A stretch of 64,000 nucleotides of DNA from Xanthobacter autotrophicus Py2 (GCA_000017645.1 CP000781.1:4699501-4763500); one strand, 5' to 3'; positions 18,431-27,705 are shown, numbered from the stretch's first letter. Notes: generated by a model from the letters alone, not told the origin. Made by a program: numbers and translations.

Positions 18431-20602
18431 ATGGCAAGTGGGACCGAGGCCCGGGTGGAACGCGCCGGGCTGCAAATCGCGCGTACTCTGCACGACTTCA
18501 TTGAAACCGAGGCATTGCCCGGCAGCGGCATCGAGGCGGACGTCTTCTGGGAGGGCCTTTCCGCCATCGCCCACGACCTGGCACCGCGCAACCGCGAACT
18601 CCTGGCGCGGCGCGAGGAGCTGCAGAAGACCCTCGACCAGTGGTATCGCGACAATGGCACCCCCCTCGATCTGGAGGCCTACAAGGCCTTCCTGACAAAG
18701 ATCGGCTATCTGGTGCCCGAAGGCCCCGCCTTCAGCGTGACCACGGCCAATGTGGACCCCGAGATCGCCGAAGTGGCCGGCCCGCAGCTGGTCGTGCCGG
18801 TGATGAACGCGCGCTACGCGCTGAATGCCGCCAATGCGCGCTGGGGCTCGCTCTATGACGCGCTCTACGGCACCGACGCCATCCCCGAGACCGACGGCGC
18901 CGAGAAGGGCAAGGGCTACAATCCCGTCCGCGGCGCCAAGGTCATCGCCTGGGGCCGCGCGTTCCTCGACGAGAGCGCGCCCCTGAAGGCCGGCTCCTGG
19001 GCCGATGCCGGTCCGCTGTCGGTCAAGGACGGCGCCCTTGCGGTCGGCGCCACCGGCCTTGCGGACCCGTCCCAGTTCGCCGGCTATCGGGGCGAGGCCT
19101 CGGCGCCGTCCGCCGTGCTGCTGAAGAAGAACGGCCTCCATGTGGAGATCGTGGTGGACCGCGCCAGCGTCATCGGCAAGGACGATACCGCCGGCATCTC
19201 CGACCTGGTGCTGGAAGCCGCCCTCACCACCATCCAGGACTGCGAGGATTCCGTCGCCGCCGTGGATGCGGAGGACAAGGTCGCGGTCTACCGCAACTGG
19301 CTCGGCCTGATGAGCGGCGACCTCAAGGAGGAGATCGCCAAGGGCGGGCGCATCTTCACCCGCAGCCTGAATCCCGACCGGGAATATACCGCGCCGGACG
19401 GCTGCACCCTGGTGCTGCCGGGCCGCTCGCTCATGCTGGTGCGCAACGTGGGCCACCTCATGACCAATCCGGCCATCCTGCTGAAGGACGGCTCGGAAAT
19501 CCCCGAGGGCATCATGGATGCCGCCGTCACCGCGCTCATCGCCCTGCGCGACATCGGCCCCAACGGACGCCGCGCCAACAGCCGCGCCGGCTCCATGTAT
19601 GTGGTCAAGCCCAAGATGCACGGGCCGGAAGAGGTGGCGTTCGCGGTGGAGATCTTCGACCGCGTCGAGGATCTGCTGGGCCTGCCCAGCGACACCATCA
19701 AGATGGGCATCATGGACGAGGAGCGCCGCACCACGGTGAACCTGAAGGAGAGCATCCGCGCCGCATCCAGCCGGGTTGCCTTCATCAACACCGGCTTCCT
19801 CGACCGCACCGGCGACGAGATCCACACTTCCATGGAAGCCGGCCCCATGGTCCGCAAGGGCGACATGAAGCAGGCTGCCTGGATCAGCGCCTACGAGGCC
19901 CGCAACGTGGACATCGGCCTGGAGTGCGGCCTTGCCGGCCATGCCCAGATCGGCAAGGGCATGTGGGCCATGCCGGACCTGATGGCCGCCATGCTTGAGC
20001 AGAAGATCGCCCACCCCAAGGCCGGCGCCAACACCGCCTGGGTGCCGTCGCCCACTGCCGCCACCCTGCACGCCACCCACTATCACAAGGTGGACGTGCA
20101 TCAGGTGCAGGCCGCGCTGCGCAGCCGCCCGAAGGCCAAGCTGGACGATCTCCTGACCATCCCGGTGGCGGTGCGGCCGAACTGGACGCCCGAGGACATC
20201 CAGCACGAGCTGGACAACAATGCCCAGGGCATCCTCGGCTATGTGGTGCGCTGGGTCGACCAGGGCGTCGGCTGCTCCAAGGTGCCGGACATCCACGACG
20301 TGGGCCTGATGGAGGATCGCGCCACCCTGCGCATCTCCGCCCAGCACATGGCTAACTGGCTGCGCCACGGCGTGTGCAGCGAGGCGCAGGTGCTGGAGAC
20401 ACTGAAGCGCATGGCGGCGGTGGTGGACCGGCAGAATGCCGGCGATCCGCTCTACCGGCCCATGGCGCCGGACTTCACCTCCATCGCCTTCCAGGCCGCC
20501 TGCGACCTCGTCTTCAAGGGCCGCGAGCAGCCGAGCGGCTACACCGAGCCGCTGCTCCACCAGCGCCGGCTGGAGCTGAAGGCGCAGAGCGCCGCGGCCT
20601 GA
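18431..20602 (+). CDS. glcB: Malate synthase G
   Basis: 723 residues, exactly the length expected of the monomeric G isoform (AceB is about 530). It condenses glyoxylate and acetyl-CoA to malate. Family blocks visible are [60 protein letters not shown] and [22 protein letters not shown], which covers the acid/base and Mg-binding region. ATG 18431 has GGAG five bases upstream; the open frame before it (from 18296) is unrelated sequence. No isocitrate lyase gene is in the window. An inverted repeat after the stop may terminate the transcript. Confidence 0.96.
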   Translation: MASGTEARVERAGLQIARTLHDFIETEALPGSGIEADVFWEGLSAIAHDLAPRNRELLARREELQKTLDQWYRDNGTPLDLEAYKAFLTKIGYLVPEGPAFSVTTANVDPEIAEVAGPQLVVPVMNARYALNAANARWGSLYDALYGTDAIPETDGAEKGKGYNPVRGAKVIAWGRAFLDESAPLKAGSWADAGPLSVKDGALAVGATGLADPSQFAGYRGEASAPSAVLLKKNGLHVEIVVDRASVIGKDDTAGISDLVLEAALTTIQDCEDSVAAVDAEDKVAVYRNWLGLMSGDLKEEIAKGGRIFTRSLNPDREYTAPDGCTLVLPGRSLMLVRNVGHLMTNPAILLKDGSEIPEGIMDAAVTALIALRDIGPNGRRANSRAGSMYVVKPKMHGPEEVAFAVEIFDRVEDLLGLPSDTIKMGIMDEERRTTVNLKESIRAASSRVAFINTGFLDRTGDEIHTSMEAGPMVRKGDMKQAAWISAYEARNVDIGLECGLAGHAQIGKGMWAMPDLMAAMLEQKIAHPKAGANTAWVPSPTAATLHATHYHKVDVHQVQAALRSRPKAKLDDLLTIPVAVRPNWTPEDIQHELDNNAQGILGYVVRWVDQGVGCSKVPDIHDVGLMEDRATLRISAQHMANWLRHGVCSEAQVLETLKRMAAVVDRQNAGDPLYRPMAPDFTSIAFQAACDLVFKGREQPSGYTEPLLHQRRLELKAQSAAA

Positions 20603-20620
20603 CACGCCTCTCACACACGA

Positions 20621-20652
20621 ACCGGAGCGCGGCCGCAGTGTTGCGCTCCGGT
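20621..20652. terminator. Hairpin downstream of malate synthase G
   Basis: Perfect 10-bp inverted repeat ACCGGAGCGC / GCGCTCCGGT with a 12-base loop, starting 18 bases after the glcB stop. There is no T-run after the stem, so intrinsic termination would be weak. It could protect the 3' end or be a repeat relic. Confidence 0.45.
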
Positions 20653-20806
20653 AGTGGGCGAGAACCCAGCGCGTCGGCGCGGGCCACGCCAAAAGGGTCG
20701 TTCTGACGGGTCCTGCCGATGGATCACGCGGCGTGGTCGCGCGGGGTGCTGTGGCTTGGTATGGAAGCCGTCGGCACACTCAAGATGCCATCACGCGGAA
20801 CCTTCC

Positions 20807-21325
20807 ATGCGCGCGCTCGCCACGATCTTCGCCCCGGCTCGATTTACGCCGGTTCTTGCCGCGGTCGCCATCCTCGCCCAGGTCCAGGGCGCCCGGGCGG
20901 ACGATTGCCAGACCATCTACAATGCCTATGAGGCCCTCTCCAAGGCCCCGGCCTATCGGCAGACGATGACGTTCGCCGGCGTCCCGCCCATGGAGCTCAT
21001 CGCCGTCGGCGACGCCATCTACATGAAGCACGGCCCGAGCTGGCAGAAGATGTCGGTGGAGCCGGGCATGCGCGCCGCCATGCAGAAACAGACTATGCCC
21101 AGCGCCGCCGCGCTGAAGGCGTGCAGCCAGGTCGGAACCGAGACCGTGCGCGGGCAGGCGGCGACCATCTATCAATATACGCCGCCGCCGCTGGAGGGCG
21201 CAGATCCCCTCGGCCCGCAGCGGGTCTGGATCGGCGACAAGGGTCTGCCCCTGCGCATGACCTCGCAGCAGGAGAATACCGACGTGAACCTGTTCTACGA
21301 CAACGTGGTCGCGCCGATCCCGTAG
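20807..21325 (+). CDS. Small exported protein of unknown function
   Basis: About 172 residues with a signal peptide (RFTPVLAAVAILAQVQGARA, cleavage before DDCQ). The mature part starts with a Cys (DDCQTIY) and has a second in LKACSQVG, so a disulfide is possible. The pattern resembles LolA/LppX-like periplasmic proteins that carry hydrophobic ligands (MELIAVGDAIYMKHG, RVWIGDKGLPLRMT), but this is only fold-level intuition. ATG 20807 is the first Met giving a proper signal peptide. The gene is alone; the next gene is convergent. Confidence 0.6.
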   Translation: MRALATIFAPARFTPVLAAVAILAQVQGARADDCQTIYNAYEALSKAPAYRQTMTFAGVPPMELIAVGDAIYMKHGPSWQKMSVEPGMRAAMQKQTMPSAAALKACSQVGTETVRGQAATIYQYTPPPLEGADPLGPQRVWIGDKGLPLRMTSQQENTDVNLFYDNVVAPIP

Positions 21326-21347
21326 GGTGGTGGTGACCGGCCGGGCG

Positions 21348-22526
21348 TCAATTGCGCCCGGCCGCGAACACCTGGATCGGCAGCTGGAAGGGGGCGGCGA
21401 CCACCGTGCCCACCGCCCCGCCCACGGCCTGGACGGCGGTTGAACCAGGCGTGACGTCGTCGGAGATGCTCTGGCCGGCCATCAGCCGGTCGCCGAGCAG
21501 GCGCACCATGTCGGGCTGGGTGGCGAACTTGCTGTGGTTGAGCGCGTCGCCCCCCTGCAAGGCGGTGAGATCCAGCACCACGATGCCCGTCGCCTGCTCG
21601 AGGCGGGCGCTATAGGCGGGGTTGGTCAGGTCCACCGCGCCCACGCGCGTCACCTGTCCCGAAAGCAGTCGCGACACCCCAAGCGCCTGGTCGTTGCGGG
21701 AGACGAAGAGGGTGAGGTGCGGCCGCTTCGGCCCCAGCTCCTGCACCTGCCGCTCGAACACGTCGATGTCGAGGTCGGGGGAGGCCAGCACCACATTGGT
21801 GATCTTGGCCGGCACCCGCCCTTCGCGCAGGGCGAGCTGGCGCAGGGATTCCATGGCGAGCCAGGCACCCATGGAATGGGCCAGCACCACCACCTCGTCC
21901 ACCTGCGGGCTCTTGACCGCGGACGAGAGCACATAGGCAAGGTCCGAGCGCGAGAAATTGGCGCTTTCCCGGTCGTAGAGATAATCCGTGATGCGGCCGC
22001 GGGACGGCCAGGTGAACAGCACCGGCATGTAATCGGCGCTGGTATCGTGGATGAACTGGGCAAAGCGGAACACTGACGCATCAAAGCGGGTGTTGAAGCC
22101 GTGGACGAAGATCAGCACCCGGTGCTTGGCGCGCGGCTGCTGCCTGTACCAGGACGCAACCTTGTTATTGGGGATGGGATCGACCCGCGTCACCGCGAAT
22201 TCCCGCGCCGGGTCCGCCGGCACCCGGCTCGGCCACTGGATCGAGCCGACCTCGCGGTTGGGCGGGATGGACACCACGATGTTGGTGAAGGCGAGGCCAT
22301 CGCCCCGCTCGCCGGTGAAGAGCACGCCCTCCGCATCGCTCGGCGCGCGGGTGGTGGCCACCAGCATGTCGACCTTGCCCGCGGGCGGGGTGTCGATCGC
22401 AACAGGAACGAGCAGGCCCTCGGGACGCGCGCAGCCGGCGAGCGCCAGGATCATCAGCGGCGCCAGCAGGCGCGCCCATGCCGATGCCTGTCGCCTTGAC
22501 CCTTTAGTGCCGTCCAATGCGACCAC
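21348..22526 (-). CDS. Alpha/beta hydrolase lipoprotein (DUF900 family)
   Basis: 392 residues from GTG 22526. The N-terminus has a lipobox (LALAGC), so a lipoprotein is likely. The core is an alpha/beta hydrolase: IFVHGFNTRFD, FTWPSRG and the nucleophile elbow LAHSMGAW. The LVATTRAPSD and SIPPNREVG segments before the hydrolase core are characteristic of the DUF900 group. Substrate unknown; esterase or lipase activity in the periplasm is the usual guess. A TTG three codons inside the GTG is an alternative start. Monocistronic. Confidence 0.82.
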   Translation of the reverse strand: MVALDGTKGSRRQASAWARLLAPLMILALAGCARPEGLLVPVAIDTPPAGKVDMLVATTRAPSDAEGVLFTGERGDGLAFTNIVVSIPPNREVGSIQWPSRVPADPAREFAVTRVDPIPNNKVASWYRQQPRAKHRVLIFVHGFNTRFDASVFRFAQFIHDTSADYMPVLFTWPSRGRITDYLYDRESANFSRSDLAYVLSSAVKSPQVDEVVVLAHSMGAWLAMESLRQLALREGRVPAKITNVVLASPDLDIDVFERQVQELGPKRPHLTLFVSRNDQALGVSRLLSGQVTRVGAVDLTNPAYSARLEQATGIVVLDLTALQGGDALNHSKFATQPDMVRLLGDRLMAGQSISDDVTPGSTAVQAVGGAVGTVVAAPFQLPIQVFAAGRN

Positions 22527-22747
22527 CCTCGATCATGCAGCCCCGCCATTCTTCAAGGCCCATCACCCCTTGTAAGGGATGAGAAGCGCAAGGCAAGCAT
22601 GGGCCATGGCGGCGCCTTTGGCGGCGTGTCCCATGGTGAACACCCTTAAAATCAAGGCCACGGCCGAGTGGACACAACGGGTTATGCTCTTCCACCGACC
22701 GTGCGCAGGTCTTATGGTCGCCGCGATCTTCAATTCTGGAATACCGT

Positions 22748-23584
22748 ATGCCAAAGATCGTCACGCTCCCCAATGGCGAAACCGTGCCGGCCCTCGGCCA
22801 GGGCACCTGGTACATGGGCGAGAGCGCATCGGCGCGGGCAGGGGAGGTGGCCGCCCTTCGCGCGGGGCTGGACCTCGGCCTCACCCTCATCGACACCGCC
22901 GAGATGTATGCGGACGGCGGCGCGGAAGAGGTGGTGGGCGAGGCTATATCCGGCCGGCGGAATGAGGTGTTCCTGGTCAGCAAGGTCTATCCCCACAATG
23001 CCAGCCGGGCCGGGGTCCAGGCCGCCTGCGAGCGTAGCCTCAAGCGGCTGAAGACCGATGTGATCGACCTGTATCTCCTGCACTGGCGCGGCAGCCATCC
23101 GCTCAAGGAGACCATCGCTGGATTCGAAGCGCTGCAAGCGGCCGGCAAGATCCGCCTGTGGGGCGTCAGCAATCTCGACACCGACGACATGGAGGAACTG
23201 CTGGCGGCCCCGGGCGGGCGGGCCTGCGCCGCCAACCAGGTGCTCTACAATCCCAGCCGCAGGGGGCCGGAATTCGACCTGCTGCCCTTCCTCGCCGAAA
23301 CCGGCATTCCGGCTATGGCCTACAGCCCCATCGAGCAGGCTCGCCTGCCGCGCGGCGGGGCGCTGGGCGCGGTGGCGAAGAAACACGGCGTGGATCCGTT
23401 CCAGGTGGCACTGGCCTGGGTGATGCGGGCCGGCGACGTGATCGCCATACCCAAGGCGAGCCGTATCGCCCATGTGCAGATGAACGCAGCGGCCCGCGAC
23501 CTCGTGCTTGATGCGGACGACCTCGCTGCCATCGACCGTGCCTTCCCCGCGCCACGCCGCAAGGTGGGGCTGGAGATGCTTTAG
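22748..23584 (+). CDS. Aldo/keto reductase
   Basis: 278 residues, NAD(P)H-dependent TIM-barrel oxidoreductase. The catalytic tetrad is visible: Asp in LIDTAEMYADGG with its Tyr, Lys in LVSKVYP and His in LYLLHWRGSHPL. The C-terminal cofactor site is IAIPKASRIAHVQMN. Closest in style to the bacterial DkgA/YeaE-type reductases. The physiological substrate cannot be inferred and no pathway gene is adjacent. A repeat element lies directly after the stop. Confidence 0.92.
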   Translation: MPKIVTLPNGETVPALGQGTWYMGESASARAGEVAALRAGLDLGLTLIDTAEMYADGGAEEVVGEAISGRRNEVFLVSKVYPHNASRAGVQAACERSLKRLKTDVIDLYLLHWRGSHPLKETIAGFEALQAAGKIRLWGVSNLDTDDMEELLAAPGGRACAANQVLYNPSRRGPEFDLLPFLAETGIPAMAYSPIEQARLPRGGALGAVAKKHGVDPFQVALAWVMRAGDVIAIPKASRIAHVQMNAAARDLVLDADDLAAIDRAFPAPRRKVGLEML

Positions 23585-23643
23585 GGAGAAGTGGATCCCG
23601 GTTCGCGTGAGGAAAATACGTCCATCGAATTTCGAGTGCTTTC
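23585..23643. repeat. Interspersed repeat, degenerate copy (TTCGCGTGA type)
   Basis: Directly after the aldo/keto reductase stop there is a block with GGATCCCGGTTCGCGTGAGGAAAATACG. A related block occurs at 62974-63053 (GGACTCCGGTCCGCGTGACGAAAATGCG). The pattern GTGGAT-CCGGTTCGCGTGA-GAAAA resembles a short intergenic repeat that I recall from many Hyphomicrobiales genomes. Copy number outside the window is unknown. Confidence 0.55.
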
Positions 23644-23799
23644 TGTGAGCCGGTGCGAACGCAAAGCACTCCGAGTCCCCGGGACACCCTCTCGGCGCGG
23701 GGATCTTCGAGCCGTGATGGAACTGGGGCGGGGCTGCGGCGTTGACGCGAGATCGGAGAACGGCTGGAGGGCCGCATCCCTGAAAGGGGAGTTTCCGCC

Positions 23800-24351
23800 A
23801 TGTCCCACACCACCCAACGCCACGCGTTCGGCGCCGCGAGCCTCGGCATCGCGGTGGCCATCGCCTGCCTGCCCGTCTGGCCCGGCCCGGCGCAAGCCCA
23901 GTCCCCATCGCAGGGCATGACCCGCTCGGTGAGCGCCGAGGAGACCTATCGCGACATCGAGCAGACTCTCGGCCTCGTGCCGAGCTTCTTCAAGGCCTTC
24001 CCCGATGCGGGCATCGCCGGAGCCTGGGCCGAGTTCAAGGCGGTGCAGCTCAACCCGCAGACCCAGCTTTCCGGCAAGGAGAAGGAGCTGATCGGGCTCG
24101 CGGTCGCGGCGCAGGTGCCGTGTCACTATTGCGTCTATTTCCACACTGCAGCGGCCCGCCTTCACGGGGCGAGCGAGGCGGAAATCCGCGAGGCCGTCGC
24201 CATGGCCGCCATCACGCGCCATTGGAGCACGGTGCTGAACGGCATGCTGGTGGACGAGGCGCAGTTCATGAAGGAGACGGACACCGCCATGGCCATGGCG
24301 GCTGCGAAGATGAAGGGCGGTACGGCACCGACCTCGGCCAAGGGCCAATAG
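23800..24351 (+). CDS. Exported carboxymuconolactone decarboxylase/AhpD-like protein
   Basis: 183 residues. It has a signal peptide (LGIAVAIACLPVWPGPAQA, cleavage before QSPSQ), then one CMD/AhpD domain with the active-site motif VPCHYCVYFHT (CxxC plus His) preceded by the conserved Glu in KEKELIGLAV. AhpD proteins use the CxxC pair as a peroxidase-linked disulfide reductase; export to the periplasm would give it a different partner. ATG 23800 has GGGGAG upstream. Downstream is a convergent CDF-family gene; a repeat hairpin separates the two. Confidence 0.85.
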   Translation: MSHTTQRHAFGAASLGIAVAIACLPVWPGPAQAQSPSQGMTRSVSAEETYRDIEQTLGLVPSFFKAFPDAGIAGAWAEFKAVQLNPQTQLSGKEKELIGLAVAAQVPCHYCVYFHTAAARLHGASEAEIREAVAMAAITRHWSTVLNGMLVDEAQFMKETDTAMAMAAAKMKGGTAPTSAKGQ

Positions 24352-24353
24352 GA

Positions 24354-24400
24354 CGTTTTTGCGCGAAGCGAATGCTGATTCGCTCGAAAAAGCGCTCTAG
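24354..24400. repeat. Repeat-derived hairpin containing a gene's stop codon
   Basis: The segment has a 7-bp inverted repeat AGCGAAT / ATTCGCT (24367-24384) and ends in GAAAAAGCGCTCTAG. The last bases are shared with the end of the repeat at 62974-63053 (GAAGCGCTCTAG). The CTA within it, read on the minus strand, is the TAG stop of the CDF-family gene. It may also act as a terminator for the two convergent genes. Confidence 0.55.
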
Positions 24401-25323
24401 CAGGCAGGTGAGAAGTCGTCGCGGCGGGGCAGGGACGATGCCTCGGCGATCACCACCACGTCGGCCTCCGGGATGGCCGCTTCCAAGGCGGAGCGCAGGC
24501 CGGTGGTGACCGTGCTCACGTCGGCGATGGTCCGGCTCGGCGCGAAGCCCAGGGTGATCTCCACATGGGCCACCGCGCCGGACTGGCGCGTGCGCACGGC
24601 GGTCAACTGCTCATACTGGTCGAAGAAGGCGGCGAGCGCGCTGTTCACCTTCATCTGCACCGGCTCGGCGAGGGCCCGGTCCAGCAGGTCGGGCAGGGAT
24701 TCGGAGATCATCCGCCCGCCCACCACCAGCATGAAGGCCGCGCCCACGAGGCCGCCGAAATCATCCGCCATCTCGGCCAGCCTCGTATCAGGCATCAGCA
24801 CATCAATGAGGACGCAAGTCACCACGGTGACGGAGGCCGCCGCCTTGGCCATGCGCGCCCGGAACTGGGACAGGACGATGATGGAGGTGCCCGCGCGGGT
24901 GGCGCGCCACAGCGGGATCAGCGGAATGAGGTTGGCCGCAAGGTTGGCCAGCACCAGCACCATGGCGGCCGCCGCCCAGAACGGAGCCAGTGGCTGCGGC
25001 TCCGTGGACTGCAGCACCTTCGCCACCACGAACACCGCCGCCATCACCAGCAGCGCGCCGATGACGATGGAGAACATCCGCTCCAGCTTGCCGACGCCGA
25101 AATCATAAAAATGCACCTGGCCGCGATGCACCGCGCGCAGGGCCATATAGGCAGTGCCTTCCACCAGCAGCAGCAAGCCACCGCGCAGGATTTCCGCCAG
25201 CATGGCGAGGGAGCCGGTGTAGGCCGTCGTCACCGCATAGGGCAGGAACAGGCCGAGATCGAGCAGGACCGCCAGCAGGACGGCATGTTCCTTCTGCCGG
25301 TCCGTGACGCTCGGAATACGCAT
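24397..25323 (-). CDS. Cation diffusion facilitator-fold protein lacking usual metal-site residues
   Basis: 308 residues with about six membrane helices followed by a ~90-residue cytoplasmic domain (QMKVNSALAAFF...VAHVEITLGF), the architecture of CDF zinc/cation exporters. The family loop after helix 2 is kept as HFYDFGVGKLERMFS. However, where the canonical pattern in helix 2 has two Asp/His residues four apart, this protein reads AEILRGG (Glu then Gly). Helix 5 reads ARMAKAAAS, without the usual His/Asp pair. Transport of a divalent metal is therefore doubtful. ATG 25323; monocistronic and convergent with the AhpD-like gene. Confidence 0.75.
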   Translation of the reverse strand: MRIPSVTDRQKEHAVLLAVLLDLGLFLPYAVTTAYTGSLAMLAEILRGGLLLLVEGTAYMALRAVHRGQVHFYDFGVGKLERMFSIVIGALLVMAAVFVVAKVLQSTEPQPLAPFWAAAAMVLVLANLAANLIPLIPLWRATRAGTSIIVLSQFRARMAKAAASVTVVTCVLIDVLMPDTRLAEMADDFGGLVGAAFMLVVGGRMISESLPDLLDRALAEPVQMKVNSALAAFFDQYEQLTAVRTRQSGAVAHVEITLGFAPSRTIADVSTVTTGLRSALEAAIPEADVVVIAEASSLPRRDDFSPAC

Positions 25324-25396
25324 GGCAACGACTCGCGCGGGGATGTTGCCCGCGACGGTAAGCCAAGGCGGTACGGACGTAAAACGGAAGGACGCC

Positions 25397-26116
25397 TTAC
25401 CGGTCGCCGCCGCGCATGAGCAGGCGGTCGCCGCGGAACTCGAAGGCCTGGAGCCGGGACAGGAAGCTCATGCCGAGCAGGCTGGTGCGCAGCATGCCGG
25501 GCGGGGAGACCAGGGCCGGCACGTGGCGCTCCACGATGCCACCGATGATGATGTTGTCGAGCACCACGCCGGCCGCCTTGATGCGTCCGCCGGCGGTGTC
25601 CACCGGCACGTCGTATTTCAGGAAATCCACCGGCAGGCCGGCGGCCTTCGCCGCCTCGTGGGTCAGCACTACGGAGGAGGCGCCGGTATCCACCAGCATG
25701 TTCACGCTGGTGCCGTTGATGGCGGCGCGCACGCCGAAGTCACCGCCGCTCGCGCGTGTCACCTCCACCGCGTTGCTGCCCGACTGGGCGACGTTCACCG
25801 CATAGCCCGGTGCCACTTCCGCCAGCACGCGCTGGCCCACCTGCTTCAACGGCTCGCGATAGGTGTAGCCGAGGGCCAGCAGGGCGGCGAGCACCAGCCA
25901 GAAGGCCGCGGCCATGAGGGATTCGCCGATGCGGCCGCGCACCACCGACCACAGCCCCGCGCCGATGAAGACGGCGATGGCAAGCTGGCTCACCAGCGCG
26001 CTGAACTGGTTGAGGTCGATGCCCGCCACCTGGCCCTGCTCGTGATGGACGGCAAGCACCACCACCCCGCCGAGCAGGCCGAGCAGCAGGATCCACAGGA
26101 GCCGGTCGCTGCGCAT
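25397..26116 (-). CDS. Membrane-anchored retropepsin-like aspartic protease (TIGR02281 type)
   Basis: 239 residues. Two or three hydrophobic segments come first: LLWILLLGLLGGVVVLAV, LAIAVFIGAGLWSVV and LMAAAFWLVLAALLALG. The C-terminal domain has the single-copy aspartyl protease motif MLVDTGASSVVL and the flap/hydrophobic-Gly partner SLLGMSFLSRL. Such proteins probably act as dimers in the periplasm; substrates unknown. The start ATG 26116 begins MRSDRLLW. The DUF1289 gene ends only four bases upstream, so the two are likely cotranscribed. Confidence 0.88.
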   Translation of the reverse strand: MRSDRLLWILLLGLLGGVVVLAVHHEQGQVAGIDLNQFSALVSQLAIAVFIGAGLWSVVRGRIGESLMAAAFWLVLAALLALGYTYREPLKQVGQRVLAEVAPGYAVNVAQSGSNAVEVTRASGGDFGVRAAINGTSVNMLVDTGASSVVLTHEAAKAAGLPVDFLKYDVPVDTAGGRIKAAGVVLDNIIIGGIVERHVPALVSPPGMLRTSLLGMSFLSRLQAFEFRGDRLLMRGGDR

Positions 26117-26120
26117 GACT

Positions 26121-26330
26121 TCAGTCCGGAACACAATCGCGCGCCTCCGCCCGCAATCGGGCGAGGCGCTGGGGCAGGGTCGCCATGATGGCAGCACGGG
26201 TGTCAGGCGAATAGGACATCCAGCCGCCGATTTCGCGCATGGAACGGCCGCAGCCGAGGCAGAGCCCGCTCAGGGGTTCGATGCTGCACAGCTTCACGCA
26301 CGGTGTCGCGATGGCGTCCGTTTCGGGCAT
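26121..26330 (-). CDS. DUF1289 small cysteine-rich protein
   Basis: 69 residues from ATG 26330 (a TTG at 26354 would add 8). The family signature is complete: TPCVKLCSIEP followed by GLCLGCGRSMREIGGW, giving CxxxC and CxxC pairs that probably hold zinc or an Fe-S cluster. The C-terminus is an amphipathic helix rich in Arg and Ala. The function of DUF1289 is not known. It precedes the aspartic protease gene by four bases. Confidence 0.85.
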   Translation of the reverse strand: MPETDAIATPCVKLCSIEPLSGLCLGCGRSMREIGGWMSYSPDTRAAIMATLPQRLARLRAEARDCVPD

Positions 26331-26411
26331 CTGTCCGGTTGGTCTCGACGTCAAGGGCGCGGCGCTCGTTCGGTTCGATCAACGCAAGCCGGTGGCGACT
26401 CGTGCCCCGTC

Positions 26412-27209
26412 TCACCTGCCGGGAAAGATAAGCACGCCGAGGAGGAAGACAATCACCGCCACCTGCTGGGTGGCGCCGGCCACGTCCCCGGTCTGCCCGC
26501 CGATCAGCCGGCCCGACAGCCGCATCATGGCAAACAGGGCCACCAGCGGGGCGATGAGGCCGGCAAAGGCGGTGCTTATGCCGAAGCCCGGCACCAGGAT
26601 GACCACCACCAGCAGCGCGGCGACGAGAGCGCAGGCAAGTCCCGCAGATTCCGAGGGGCGTCCGAACGAGGCACCGGCGCCATCGGCGCGGGCCGGGGGC
26701 AGGGCGAGGAGCAGCAGCACCCCTGCCGCCCGCGAGGCCGCCTCCGCCACCACCAGCGCCAGCGCGGCGCGGAACATCCCGGCCGAGGCGACGAGGGCCT
26801 CAAGCGCTGCCACCCGCAGCAGCAGGGCCAGGATGAGGGCGCAGCCGCCATAGGTACCGATGCGGCTGTCGCGCATGATGGCGAGGCGCTGGGCCTTGTC
26901 CCGCCCGCCGCCGAGGCCATCCGCCGTGTCGGCCAGCCCATCCTCGTGGAATGCGCCGGTGGTGAGCACCAGTGCGGTCACCGCCAGTACCGACGCCAGG
27001 AACGCCGGCAGCTTCAGCGCTAGGGCCCCCACCAGCACCACGGCGCCGATGAGCCCGATGACCGCGCCGGCCAGGGGAATGGCATAGGCGATGCGGTTGA
27101 GGCTGGGCACGGCGAAGGCGTCGGGGTCGTCGCGTCCGGCGGGGAGGGGCAGCCGCGAATAGAAGCGCAGGGCGGCGACGAGGTCTTGTGCGATCCGATC
27201 GAGCTGCAT
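26412..27209 (-). CDS. cobS: Adenosylcobinamide-GDP ribazoletransferase (cobalamin synthase)
   Basis: 265 residues, integral membrane enzyme that joins adenosylcobinamide-GDP with alpha-ribazole, a last step of coenzyme B12 assembly. The signature GAFHEDGLADTADGLGGG with its acidic Mg-binding residues, and RDSRIGTYGGCAL, are present. About six hydrophobic helices follow. ATG 27209. No other cob gene lies next to it. I searched the ~200 bases upstream for a cobalamin riboswitch and saw none of its conserved boxes. Confidence 0.94.
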   Translation of the reverse strand: MQLDRIAQDLVAALRFYSRLPLPAGRDDPDAFAVPSLNRIAYAIPLAGAVIGLIGAVVLVGALALKLPAFLASVLAVTALVLTTGAFHEDGLADTADGLGGGRDKAQRLAIMRDSRIGTYGGCALILALLLRVAALEALVASAGMFRAALALVVAEAASRAAGVLLLLALPPARADGAGASFGRPSESAGLACALVAALLVVVILVPGFGISTAFAGLIAPLVALFAMMRLSGRLIGGQTGDVAGATQQVAVIVFLLGVLIFPGR

Positions 27210-27408
27210 GGCGTTCCGGCTGGCCGTGGCGGGGCGCGCCGGGCCGAACCCGCCGCCCGCCCTTGGGACCCTGTCTTGCGGCCGGGGTCAAGGGGCGCCC
27301 CCCGCGCCAGCGCGCCCCACTGGCCAAACCGCGCCCCATGCCCCTATATGCCGGGCACGGACGGGCCTTCTGGCCCGGCCGACGCCGTGCTTTGGAGGCA
27401 TCGAGATC

Positions 27409-27705
27409 ATGTCCGGCTTAACGAGGTCCAGCGACGGTCTGGACGAGCGCCGCCGCCGCATCCTGTTCCGCGCCTGGCATCGCGGCATGCGCGAGATGGA
27501 CCTCATCCTGGGCGGCTTCGCCAATGTGGAGATCGAGACCCTCTCCGACGCCGAGCTGGACGCCTTCGAGGCGCTGCTGGAGCCCGATGACCAGAAGGTC
27601 TTCTCCTGGATCAGCGCCAGCGAGCCCACGCCGGCGGAATTCGACACCCCCCTGTTCCGCAAGATCCGCGACTTCCACCTGTCCGGACGCGGCCTGCCGG
27701 CCTGA
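27409..27705 (+). CDS. sdhE: FAD assembly factor SdhE
   Basis: 98 residues. The conserved RRRRILFRAWHRGMREMDLILGGF block contains the RGxxE motif (RGMREMD) needed to promote covalent FAD attachment to succinate dehydrogenase SdhA. The family is also known as DUF339/Sdh5. ATG 27409 has TTTGGAGG ten bases upstream; the open frame before it is unrelated. mfd begins 38 bases after the stop, a neighbour pair frequent in alphaproteobacteria. Confidence 0.93.
   Translation: MSGLTRSSDGLDERRRRILFRAWHRGMREMDLILGGFANVEIETLSDAELDAFEALLEPDDQKVFSWISASEPTPAEFDTPLFRKIRDFHLSGRGLPA

Noticed and set aside
18368..20779. An 803-residue minus-strand open frame opposite malate synthase G
   Set aside because: Composition is typical of antisense high-GC frames, and glcB on the other strand is complete.
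27210..27408. Possible cobalamin riboswitch before cobS
   Set aside because: The minus-strand sequence lacks the conserved B12-box and the GCCACTG-type core in the right order. Only GC-rich palindromic stretches are present.
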